This document shows positions 10,073-17,574 of a stretch of 64,000 nt of DNA, one piece after another. The translations under genes were made by a program, and so were the position numbers. The stretch spans positions 5,058,001 to 5,122,000 of the forward strand of contig CP119325.1 in NCBI GenBank assembly GCA_029202525.1, written 5' to 3'. The DNA is from Candidatus Pseudomonas phytovorans (GTDB lineage: Bacteria > Pseudomonadota > Gammaproteobacteria > Pseudomonadales > Pseudomonadaceae). The first letter of the stretch is position 1; the number at the start of each line of letters is the position of its first letter. The notes beneath the pieces were generated by a model, which ran no database searches, had not been told where the DNA came from, and worked only from the letters and a program-made list of their open reading frames with translations.

Positions 10073-11041
10073 TCAGCCACCAATCACTTTCATCACCATC
10101 ACATCCCCGGAAAACGCCAGGTCCTGCTTGTCTGCCAGCGCCTTGACCAGCAGCCGCTGCAGAGCCGGCAATGCCTGATGACGTGGTCTTTGCAGCAGGT
10201 CACCGACGAAGTGGCGATTGCCCGAGGACAGGCAGCCATGCAACCAGCCTGTGGAGGACAGGCGCAAGCGCGAGCAGGTACGGCAAAACGGTACGCTCTC
10301 GTTGGCGATGATGCCGAAGTGACCAACGCCCGGGATCTGATAGCGCAAGGCTGTGGCGTCCAGCGGTGCATCGACTTGTACATAGCCATGTTTGCCGCCG
10401 ATCAGCGCCAGCAACTGGTCGAGGCCGACGAACTGCTGCACAAAGGCATTGTGCTCACGGGCTAGGTGGCCCATGCGCATGAGCTCGATGAAGCGTAACT
10501 CGAAGCCGCGCCGCAGGCAGTAATCCAGCAGCGGTAACACCTGGTCGAGGTTGTGCCCGCGCATCGGCACCATGTTCACCTTGATTTGCATGCCCAGCGA
10601 GCTGGCCTGCTCCATGCCTGCCAGCACACTGGCCAGGTCGCCGCCCCTGGCAATGTGGCGGAAGGCCTGAGGGTCGAGGGTGTCGAGGGAAACATTCAGT
10701 CGACGGATACCGGCCGCCCGAAGCTGAGGCAGCTTGCGCGCCAACAGCTGACCATTGGTGGTCAGCGAGATATCGTCGAGGTCGAGCTTGGCCACGGCGG
10801 CCAGGAACGCATCCAGGCGCGGGCTGACCAGCGGTTCACCACCGGTGATGCGCAAACGCTCGATACCGGCCGCTTCGATCAGGTAAGCCACGCCGCGGGC
10901 CAGGGCATCAGCCGACAGTTCGTCCTGCGCCGCCACCAGGCGCTTGCCGTCTGGCACGCAGTAGGTGCAGGCATAATTGCAGGCAGCCGTCAGGCTGACA
11001 CGCAGGTTGCGAAAGCGCCTGCCTTGACGATCGACGATCAT
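10073..11041 (-). CDS. moaA: MoaA-type radical SAM GTP 3',8-cyclase
   Basis: First step of molybdenum cofactor synthesis, turning GTP into 3',8-cyclo-GTP. The N-terminal radical SAM cluster motif is CNYACTYC. ITGGEPL is the SAM-binding GGE motif, and the C-terminal second iron-sulfur cluster ligands appear as CRTC...GC. The protein ends in the double glycine (IGG) that MoaA needs for activity. Start taken at MIVDRQG (11041); an ATG five codons earlier is also possible. Pseudomonas genomes often carry more than one moaA, and this copy stands apart from other moa genes. Confidence 0.85.
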   Translation of the reverse strand: MIVDRQGRRFRNLRVSLTAACNYACTYCVPDGKRLVAAQDELSADALARGVAYLIEAAGIERLRITGGEPLVSPRLDAFLAAVAKLDLDDISLTTNGQLLARKLPQLRAAGIRRLNVSLDTLDPQAFRHIARGGDLASVLAGMEQASSLGMQIKVNMVPMRGHNLDQVLPLLDYCLRRGFELRFIELMRMGHLAREHNAFVQQFVGLDQLLALIGGKHGYVQVDAPLDATALRYQIPGVGHFGIIANESVPFCRTCSRLRLSSTGWLHGCLSSGNRHFVGDLLQRPRHQALPALQRLLVKALADKQDLAFSGDVMVMKVIGG

Positions 11042-11148
11042 GAATGACTCCGGCATGGATGATGAGGGGCAGGCGAAACCTGACTCATAAATCAGGTTTT
11101 TGCAAGCCCCCGCACAATGCCGGCTTCAACTTGAAGTGACGGAACGCT

Positions 11149-11784
11149 TCAGTTGGTCGGTTCCGGGTCGCGCTTACGCTTGTTGCCCATGCGCACACCA
11201 ATGTCCATCAGGAACTGGAAGAAGCCTTCCTGATCTTCCAGCACATTGCTCCAGAACGGCGAGTGATACAGCGCTACCGCGCCGTGTACCAGCGCCCAGG
11301 CGGCGCAGTAGTGGAAGTACGGCGGTACGTCTTCGAGTTTGCCTTCGCTGATACGGCCCTTGATCAGCTGGGTCAGGCGATCGAAGTTGGAGGCACGGAT
11401 GCTGTGCAGTTGCTCGACCATTTCCGGCACCTGATTGCCCTTGACCACCTTCTCTTCCAGGCGGTCGAACAAACGGTAACGTTGCGGGTCGCGCATGCGG
11501 AACTCGAAATAGGCGCGTGACAGGGCTTCCTTGTCACGGTCGACATCGGCCGAGTGCAGCAACTCGTTCAGGTCACGCTCATAGTCGAGCATCAGGCGCA
11601 GGTAGATTTCCGCCTTGGACTTGAAATGCTTGTAGATCGTGCCTTTGCCGATACCCACGGCGTCGGCGATCATTTCGACGGTGACGCTGTCCTCGCCCTG
11701 TTCGAGGAACAGTTTGAGTGCGGTATCGAGGATTTCCTGTTCGCGACGGCGAAACTCACGGACCTTACGAGGTTCTTTCTGCAT
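11149..11784 (-). CDS. TetR-family transcriptional regulator
   Basis: DNA-binding regulator of 211 aa. The N-terminal helix-turn-helix is clear: EILDTALKLFLEQGEDSVTV, then IADAVGIGKGTIYKHFKSK. The C-terminal half is a variable helical ligand-binding domain. The frame is open for 46 more codons upstream, but the start at MQKEPRKVREF (11784) matches the family's normal spacing to the HTH. A lone gene; by position it corresponds to the TetR gene beside rgsA and tatD in P. aeruginosa. Its targets are unknown. Confidence 0.88.
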   Translation of the reverse strand: MQKEPRKVREFRRREQEILDTALKLFLEQGEDSVTVEMIADAVGIGKGTIYKHFKSKAEIYLRLMLDYERDLNELLHSADVDRDKEALSRAYFEFRMRDPQRYRLFDRLEEKVVKGNQVPEMVEQLHSIRASNFDRLTQLIKGRISEGKLEDVPPYFHYCAAWALVHGAVALYHSPFWSNVLEDQEGFFQFLMDIGVRMGNKRKRDPEPTN

Positions 11785-11863
11785 GGGAAGGACTGGATGA
11801 CGATCGAAGCGGTTTATTATGCCTAACTTGCGAGAAATTGCACGGATCATCCATGCATGTCTG

Positions 11864-11881
11864 TGTTTCACGATGCTTACG
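11864..11881. promoter_or_regulatory. GacA-box-like inverted site
   Basis: TGTTTC-N6-CTTACG resembles the GacA upstream activating sequence TGTAAG-N6-CTTACA, with three mismatches. It is about 110 bases before the proposed small RNA start. RgsA is known to respond to the Gac system, but whether this site binds GacA is a guess. Confidence 0.3.
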
Positions 11882-11983
11882 GCCATACGCTGCGGGAGGA
11901 TTGAAACCTCGGCGTATTCCAAATTTGTTTAAAAAACGACCAATATAGGCTGGCACTGCGCCAAACCTGACCAATACTTGAAG

Positions 11984-12104
11984 TGTTGGTGCGGCGCATC
12001 CCCCCCGAGCGGCGCGCCGATAAAGGTGCTCAGGGACCGCGTACCTTTGTTTTACTCCTAATGGTCTTAACCCGGATTCCCCCCCCAGAACCCGGGTTTT
12101 TTTT
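11984..12104 (+). ncRNA. rgsA: RgsA-like small regulatory RNA
   Basis: No protein gene lies in this gap. The plus strand holds a CCAATACT element (11971-11978), close to an RpoS-type -10, and about 120 bases later a strong terminator. In P. aeruginosa the RpoS-dependent, Hfq-bound RNA RgsA (about 120 nt) lies between a TetR-side gene and tatD, the same synteny. The location, length and ends are inferred; no sequence alignment was made. Confidence 0.6.
12069..12104 (+). terminator. Rho-independent terminator of the small RNA
   Basis: AACCCGG pairs with CCGGGTT across a C-rich loop and is followed directly by a run of eight T in total. It faces the plus strand, although both flanking protein genes are on the minus strand, so a plus-strand non-coding transcript must end here. 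Confidence 0.85.
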
Positions 12105-12146
12105 GGGTGTTTCCTGCTGGCGCTCACACAACCAAGGCGCCGAGCA

Positions 12147-12929
12147 TCAGGCTACCCGCGCCAACGGGAACAACCGCTTGAAGTTGGCCGTAGTCTGCTC
12201 CGCCAACTGCTCATAGCTGGCACCTCGCAGGGAAGCCACATACTCCGCCACTTCCCGCACATACTGCGGCAGGTTCGGCTTGCCTCGGTGCGGAATAGGC
12301 GCCAGGTAAGGCGAATCTGTCTCTACCAGCAAGCGGTCGACCGGCACCTGACGAGCCACCTCACGCAGGGCATCGGCATTGCGGAAGGTCACGATGCCAG
12401 ACAGCGAGATGTAATACCCCAGGTCCAGCGCGGCCTTGGCCATCTCCCAGTCCTCGGTGAAGCAATGCAGCACGCCAGCTTGCGGCAGGCTCGCCTCTCG
12501 CAGCAATGCCAGGGTATCGGCACGTGCCGCACGGGTGTGCACGATGACCGGCTTGCCAGTCTGGCGCGAGGCCTCCAGGTGCAGGCGGAACGAAGCCTGC
12601 TGCAGCTCGGCAGCTTCCGGCTCATAATGATAATCCAGCCCGGTTTCGCCTATCGCCACCACATGTGGATGGGCCAGCTCACGCAGCAACCATTCCAGCG
12701 CAGGGGTCTCGCCCGGCGCCAGGTCAAGCGGGTGCACGCCCACCGAGCAATCGACATCGGCGTACTGCTCGCTCAGCGCCTTCACTGCACCGGCGTTTTC
12801 GGCACTGACGCCAATACACAGGAAATGCCCGACCCCGCGCTCACGGGCCGCCTGCAAGGCAGCATCGAGCGAGCCCTGGTGGGCGCTCAGGTCAAGACGG
12901 TCGAGGTGGCAATGGGAATCTACGAGCAT
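12147..12929 (-). CDS. tatD: TatD-family metal-dependent DNase
   Basis: TIM-barrel hydrolase of 260 aa, a 3'-5' DNase in studied relatives. It begins with the metal-binding MLVDSHCHLDRL motif. Other metal ligands are in IGETGLDYHYE, PVIVHTR, GVLHCFTE and LLVETDSPYLAP, in the normal order. Start taken at MLVDSHCH (12929); the upstream ATG would add five residues ahead of the first strand. holB ends only 29 bases upstream, so the two are co-transcribed. In P. aeruginosa a pilZ gene separates them; here there is no room for it. Confidence 0.93.
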   Translation of the reverse strand: MLVDSHCHLDRLDLSAHQGSLDAALQAARERGVGHFLCIGVSAENAGAVKALSEQYADVDCSVGVHPLDLAPGETPALEWLLRELAHPHVVAIGETGLDYHYEPEAAELQQASFRLHLEASRQTGKPVIVHTRAARADTLALLREASLPQAGVLHCFTEDWEMAKAALDLGYYISLSGIVTFRNADALREVARQVPVDRLLVETDSPYLAPIPHRGKPNLPQYVREVAEYVASLRGASYEQLAEQTTANFKRLFPLARVA

Positions 12930-12958
12930 GGGATAACAGCACACTTAAAAATGAAAAA

Positions 12959-13945
12959 TCAACGGGTACCCGGCAGTTGCAGCCAGTGAGCCAATAGCGA
13001 TTCGAGCAGCAGGGCGCGGTTGAGGTTGGCCTTGCCCAGCACCTTCTGGCGCTGCTGCAGAATCCAGGCCTGCACCTCCAGCACCTTGGCCTGGCGGCTC
13101 TTCTGCGCCAGGTATTGCACCACCTTGCGCATATCGGCCAAGCCTAACCCTTCCTCGTCCTGGGTCAACTGATAGCGCAGGATCAGGTGCGCCCAGTCGC
13201 AGAACCAGTCGAACAGCAGCAGCAGTGGCACGCCGTTCCAGGCATCGGCCAGCTGGCTGGGCGATTGCTGCTGCTTGATCAGCTTCTTCACCCCGTCAGT
13301 CACCAGCGCCCGCTGCTCGCGCACGCCTTGCGCCTGCAAGCTGACCGCCATCAATGGCGAACCGGCGGCCAGCGTCAGCAGTTCGTCGCGCTCGGCCTCG
13401 TCACTGTCGGGCAATGCACCGGCCAGCCAGGCCTGGCTCTGGGCCGGGCTTGGCTGCGGGCAAGCGACCTGCTGGCAGCGGCTTTTGATGGTCGGCAACA
13501 AGCGGCTTGGCTGGTGCGTGACCAGCAGTAGCACCGTATTGCCAGAAGGCTCTTCGAGGCTTTTGAGCAGCGCGTTGGAGGCGTTGATGTTCATCGCCTC
13601 GACAGGCTCGATCAGCACCACCTTGCGCCCGCCCAATTGCGCGGTTTGCACCACGAACGCCACCAGCTCGCGCACCTGGTCGACCTTGATCGGCTTGTCG
13701 GCCTCTTCAGGCTCAAGCACGAAGTTATCGGGGTGGCTGCCGGCCTTGAGCAACAGGCAGGACTTGCACCCGCCGCAGGCATCCGACCCTTGAGGCTGCT
13801 GGCACAGCAGGCGGGCCATCAGGCGCTCGGCCATGGCCCGCTTGCCGATACCCTGCGGCCCGTGCAGCAGGTAGGCATGCGCGTGCTGGCTGCGGCCGGC
13901 AAGCTGCTGCCAAAGGGCCTGCTGCCAAGGGTAGGCGTCAGCCAC
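12959..13945 (-). CDS. holB: DNA polymerase III subunit delta'
   Basis: Clamp-loader subunit of the replicative polymerase, 328 aa. It has the degenerate P-loop GPQGIGKRAMAE, the zinc-binding cysteines in CQQPQGSDACGGCKSC, and SALLKSLEEPS-like 'NALLKSLEEPSG', all typical of delta'. The GTG start at 13945 overlaps the end of tmk by a few bases, the usual coupling, and gives the expected N-terminus VADAYPWQ. The open frame further upstream is only a shadow of tmk. Since its normal upstream gene is now broken, holB may depend on transcription from the island end. Confidence 0.93.
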   Translation of the reverse strand: MADAYPWQQALWQQLAGRSQHAHAYLLHGPQGIGKRAMAERLMARLLCQQPQGSDACGGCKSCLLLKAGSHPDNFVLEPEEADKPIKVDQVRELVAFVVQTAQLGGRKVVLIEPVEAMNINASNALLKSLEEPSGNTVLLLVTHQPSRLLPTIKSRCQQVACPQPSPAQSQAWLAGALPDSDEAERDELLTLAAGSPLMAVSLQAQGVREQRALVTDGVKKLIKQQQSPSQLADAWNGVPLLLLFDWFCDWAHLILRYQLTQDEEGLGLADMRKVVQYLAQKSRQAKVLEVQAWILQQRQKVLGKANLNRALLLESLLAHWLQLPGTR

Positions 13946-14276
13946 GGCAACGCTCCACAATCGCCGGTAGAAGCACATCGATGGCGCGTTGCACGGCCTC
14001 CAGCGTTTGCGCTGCATCGAGCAGGGTATAGCGCTGAGGCTCGCGCTGGGCGCGCTGCAGGTAAGCCTGGCGTACCGCTTCAAAGAACGCCTGGCCCTCC
14101 TGCTCGAAACGGTCCAGGCGACCGCGGGCGGCAGCACGGGCCAGGCCCACCTCCACCGGCAGGTCGAAGACCAAGGTCAGGTCCGGACGCAGATCACCCT
14201 GGACGAATTGCTCCAGGGTGGCGATACGCTCGACCGACAACCCGCGCCCACCGCCCTGATAGGCATAGGTGGCATC
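13938..14276 (-). pseudogene. tmk: Thymidylate kinase, 3' fragment split by the island
   Basis: Tmk phosphorylates dTMP to dTDP and is normally about 210 aa. Only the C-terminal part is here, from DATYAYQGGGRG to the end (about 113 residues). The P-loop and the catalytic DRF segment of the N-terminal half are missing, and that half is nowhere else in the window. The frame runs ten codons into foreign DNA and could start at a GTG (14306), but such a product lacks the ATP site. The break falls within the conserved DRFTDATYAYQ region. This is an insertion by recombination, not gradual decay. Confidence 0.9.
14264..14276. other. Left attachment site core within tmk
   Basis: The last host-like bases before the foreign DNA read, on the minus strand, GATGCCACCTATG (encoding DATY). 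A duplicate of part of this sequence should occur at the far end next to the 5' half of tmk. Exact crossover limits cannot be set without the right junction. Confidence 0.5.
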
Positions 14277-14294
14277 TTGTTTTCGGTTTTGTTG

Positions 14295-14341
14295 AAACGT
14301 AAACACTGTCGGGTTATCTTCCTTTTCTACAAAACGTAAAC
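14295..14341 (+). repeat. 10-bp direct repeats by the island end
   Basis: AAACGTAAAC occurs at 14295-14304 and again at 14332-14341, 37 bases apart, between the tmk junction and the first island gene. A near copy (CAACGTAAAC) is at 22145-22154, just after the recombinase operon. Direct repeats next to a junction are expected of recombinase arm or core sites; that role is inferred. Confidence 0.5.
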
Positions 14342-14348
14342 GCCGTTA

Positions 14349-14369
14349 ACCCCTAATAAAATCAGGGGT
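14349..14369 (+). promoter_or_regulatory. Leader hairpin before the dNMP kinase
   Basis: ACCCCT pairs with AGGGGT across a nine-base loop, 13 bases before the AAGGAG ribosome site of the next gene. There is no T-run, so it is more likely a leader structure than a terminator. Confidence 0.3.
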
Positions 14370-14394
14370 CTGGCGCGGAACCAAGGAGTTTTCT

Positions 14395-15234
14395 GTGAGA
14401 ACGATCATCGGCCTAGCGGCTCTGGCAAGGTCAGGGAAAGACACCGTAGCGTCCATGCTCCTGAGCTACCCAGGCGTAGCCGCCTTCGCTCTGGCGGATC
14501 CCTTGAAAGTCGGTTGCCAAGCCCTCTTCGGTTTGACGGATGAGGAAACCTGGTGCGATGACCTAAAGGAGAAAACGATAGAGTTGTGGGGGCGTTCGCC
14601 GAGAGAGTTCTTCCAAACCGTTGGAACCGAGTGGATGCGCAATCATAACCCAGAGCACTGGCTGATGAGAGCAGATCGTGAAATCAATCCTCCCCATCTG
14701 GCAGTAGACGAGCACCGCTCAACGTCAGGTGCGAAAGGTAAAGAGGCCCATAGCCCTTTCACCTTGGCGGCCAAAGCGTTCTTCGACCTCTCAGATGAGC
14801 AGCTACTGGATGCGGAAAAATCTTCCATCCAAGATCCTGTATGGGGTCTCTCCCCTGCTGATGCTGTAGAGCTAATCAAGCGCCATACGTATGAGATGTA
14901 CCCTAACTTCGACTCGAGACGAAATGCACGCCCAGTGGAACCCCTCAAGCCACGCGGCCAAATCCCTGCTGAAGCGTCTACGGTCATTTTCAAAGACATC
15001 CGCTTTGAGAACGAGGCTGCGTTCCTACGCTCTCATAACGGGCAAATCTGGCATATCACCCGCCCGAACCTCAAGAAGGTCAATGAGCACTCATCTGAGC
15101 ATGGGATCGCGCAACCTCCAGAGGATGTACTGATAGTAAACGATGGTTCTCTGAGGGATTTAGAGAAGAGCGTCGAAGAGGCCTGGCTACGCCATCAAAC
15201 AAGCGTTAATGCTGTCATCAACCAGCCATTGTAA
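14395..15234 (+). CDS. Phage-type deoxynucleoside monophosphate kinase
   Basis: Likely phosphorylates dNMPs, including dTMP, to dNDPs. The N-terminus has the P-loop GLAALARSGKDT (residues 6-17) of the dNMP kinase family known from T4 gp1, and a following ALADPLK segment. LWGRSPREFFQTVGTEWMR is another recognisable stretch of that family. At 279 aa it is close to the family size. Translation starts at GTG with a good AAGGAG site. It is the first gene inside the island that breaks tmk, which strongly suggests it replaces the lost thymidylate kinase. The next gene begins 17 bases later. Activity on dTMP is inferred. Confidence 0.82.
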   Translation: MRTIIGLAALARSGKDTVASMLLSYPGVAAFALADPLKVGCQALFGLTDEETWCDDLKEKTIELWGRSPREFFQTVGTEWMRNHNPEHWLMRADREINPPHLAVDEHRSTSGAKGKEAHSPFTLAAKAFFDLSDEQLLDAEKSSIQDPVWGLSPADAVELIKRHTYEMYPNFDSRRNARPVEPLKPRGQIPAEASTVIFKDIRFENEAAFLRSHNGQIWHITRPNLKKVNEHSSEHGIAQPPEDVLIVNDGSLRDLEKSVEEAWLRHQTSVNAVINQPL

Positions 15235-15251
15235 TTTTTTGGACAGAACTG

Positions 15252-17492
15252 ATGACTGCGTTCAACAAGCTTCAAATCGACTCCCAACAAACTGTTTCCA
15301 ATAGAGAAGGAGACAGCTCCAAAAAGCCCACGCTTCCCACAGTACTCACTCGAAGTGGAAAATCGGTTACCTGCAGCTATGTGTTAAGCCCAAACTATCG
15401 AGCCGACTCAGCGCTTTGTCAGTCATTGGACTTAATTTTCCGAGAGTACACACCTGAGCGCAATCCCACATTGGCATACACTTTGAGGGCGGGGATTCAG
15501 CACCTTCTGGACTACGTAAACCTATTCAATAAAGGCCAGCCCGCTCCTTTACGAGTAAATTCGCTATCCGATCTTAGTGTCGAGGTCTTCGTAGGCTTTA
15601 TCAATTATATTTTAGACCAAGGCACCCCACTAGCATCGGTAGTCGCGTTGAAAGGCGCAATCCAGGGCTTCGCGAGAGAAACCGGCAAAATCCCGCTGAT
15701 TCAACTACCAAAAATACCTAACGGTAAACGACAAGGAAGGCCTCCGCTAAGCCCCGAAGGGTTTGACACGCTCGAGAAAGCGCTGCTTGCACATGTCGAA
15801 AAAATCCGAGAAAAGCTTGAGTTCAGAAAGTTAGCTGAAGCAGCTCTCCCATACACTGCTCAAGAAATCATGGATTCAGTTAAGCCTCCAGCGACTAAGC
15901 ATAATATTTTCGCTTGGTATAGGCATTTTTTGTCCAATGACCCCGCACCAAGCACAAGGTTTGGCGAGGAACTACTTAAAAAACGGCTAAAGGAAAGCGA
16001 CGACCCTGAGTTACGCGCTGCCGGCGAAAAGAAATACTACTTTAGTGCATTCAAGGAAATCTATGATCGAGACATTTCCAACTTCGCATTTGGAAGTTAT
16101 AAAAATCCGTTTGCCATTGGATTTTCAAGTTGGAAAATTGACTACCCGAGAGCTATAAAGACTCTTCTTAATTATGGCTTCCCTTTCGAATACGACCTTA
16201 AAGACATTACAGAAAACTATAAAAGCTCTGGCGTTAATTCAGTTCACGAAGACTGCCCCGTCAAGCTGATATTGTATCATGCATACCTAGGCCATAACCC
16301 GCACGCTACTGGCAAACGGGGCAGCGTTGACGATTTGATGGGACTGTATTACCCCACCCGAGTAGACATGGTCGCCATTCTGATTTTCATGATGTTCCAA
16401 TCCGGCTGGAACAAAGAAACGACTCTTAATATCGACAAAGACGATTTTGAGCATTTCATGACCGGCACTGTAGAATCAGCTATCAAAGTAGTCTGGTCAG
16501 AAAAGTTTCGTTCGCAAGGCAAAGGAAAGCCGTTCGAGGCTCCAAAGCGAATAAGCCTTCCAACACGCTCAGATGATCCGGTTAGTTTTTACAACCTAAT
16601 TCACATAGCGCGAGAGCTTTCCGAACCGCTAGCCAAGTACCCACTTGATAGAATACCACCAGCTGGAGCCATGAAGGGGCCCAACTATTTATTCCTTCAC
16701 ATGATGGGCTGGGGCGAGTGGTGCCGACTAGGACGACACACCTCGAGTGCTTTTCCAAACTTTTTTGGCCTTGGCGTGAAGCACTTCCTTGAGCTGTATG
16801 AGGTTACAGAGGATGGGAAACGTTTAACCAGAACATCTGAGCTAACTGGCCGACTGCGCCCAACATGGTTGCTGTATAAAAAGAAGCATAACCCTATAGC
16901 TTTGCTTTCGATGACCATGGGCCATCAGGATCGCGACACCACCGACATCTTTTACGACAACTCCGCCGCGGCCAAGGAAAAGCGTCTATCGCGCTTGCGC
17001 TCAGAGCTTGAGGAAGTAATTACACTGCTCCGCACTAAACAGTTTACGGGGCTACTTGGAAAGCGTGCTCAAGCTGACGCATCTGCAAAGCTCAAGATCT
17101 TTCACATCCCAGGTAAAGATAAGCCGCTATGGGGGTGTGCCAATCAAGAAAATCCGGATTGGCTAGGCTCTGAAATTATTGCCAGCACTGGCAGCAAGTG
17201 CTTTGCTATCCAGCACTGCATTTTTTGCAGCCAAATTCGCATCTTTGAGGATTCTCTGCCCTACCTCATGGAAAGAGAGGCCCATTTGAGCGAGCTTTTG
17301 GATGGTGACACTAATACTGGTAGCTCCCGCATTACGGCTGAACGAAACGTGATTCAGTTTATTCTCGACGAGTGGGGCGATGAAGATGAAATCGAAGCTG
17401 CGGCGAGATACAGGCGTTATAACTCCCCATTACTGCCAAGCGACCTGAGCATTCTTGAGATCATTTTCGAAAGTGAAGACTACAATGTGTGA
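15252..17492 (+). CDS. Large tyrosine recombinase-like protein 1
   Basis: First of three recombinases in this operon (746 aa). The C-terminal catalytic half shows MTMGHQDRDTTDIFYD, giving the His of box II at 558 and the tyrosine nucleophile at 568, preceded by GRLRPTW. The box I arginine, usually in a LRxxE context, is not evident: the aligned stretch reads SGWNKETTLNI. After the tyrosine comes an extra domain with a Cys/His cluster (C...H-C-x2-C around residues 655-662) that may bind zinc. It may be a structural or regulatory partner of the other two recombinases. Compare Tn554-type elements, where two different recombinases act together. Confidence 0.8.
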   Translation: MTAFNKLQIDSQQTVSNREGDSSKKPTLPTVLTRSGKSVTCSYVLSPNYRADSALCQSLDLIFREYTPERNPTLAYTLRAGIQHLLDYVNLFNKGQPAPLRVNSLSDLSVEVFVGFINYILDQGTPLASVVALKGAIQGFARETGKIPLIQLPKIPNGKRQGRPPLSPEGFDTLEKALLAHVEKIREKLEFRKLAEAALPYTAQEIMDSVKPPATKHNIFAWYRHFLSNDPAPSTRFGEELLKKRLKESDDPELRAAGEKKYYFSAFKEIYDRDISNFAFGSYKNPFAIGFSSWKIDYPRAIKTLLNYGFPFEYDLKDITENYKSSGVNSVHEDCPVKLILYHAYLGHNPHATGKRGSVDDLMGLYYPTRVDMVAILIFMMFQSGWNKETTLNIDKDDFEHFMTGTVESAIKVVWSEKFRSQGKGKPFEAPKRISLPTRSDDPVSFYNLIHIARELSEPLAKYPLDRIPPAGAMKGPNYLFLHMMGWGEWCRLGRHTSSAFPNFFGLGVKHFLELYEVTEDGKRLTRTSELTGRLRPTWLLYKKKHNPIALLSMTMGHQDRDTTDIFYDNSAAAKEKRLSRLRSELEEVITLLRTKQFTGLLGKRAQADASAKLKIFHIPGKDKPLWGCANQENPDWLGSEIIASTGSKCFAIQHCIFCSQIRIFEDSLPYLMEREAHLSELLDGDTNTGSSRITAERNVIQFILDEWGDEDEIEAAARYRRYNSPLLPSDLSILEIIFESEDYNV

Positions 17493-17574
17493 AGCAACAT
17501 CTTGCCCTTCAGCACACATCTCAAGAACATCAAACTCACGTCAACCCAAAATACTAGCAAGCGTGGAGCAATAA

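Noticed and set aside
13938..14306. Reading the tmk remnant as an intact shorter kinase starting at GTG 14306
   Set aside because: The product would lack the P-loop and the catalytic DRF region, so it cannot bind ATP as Tmk does.
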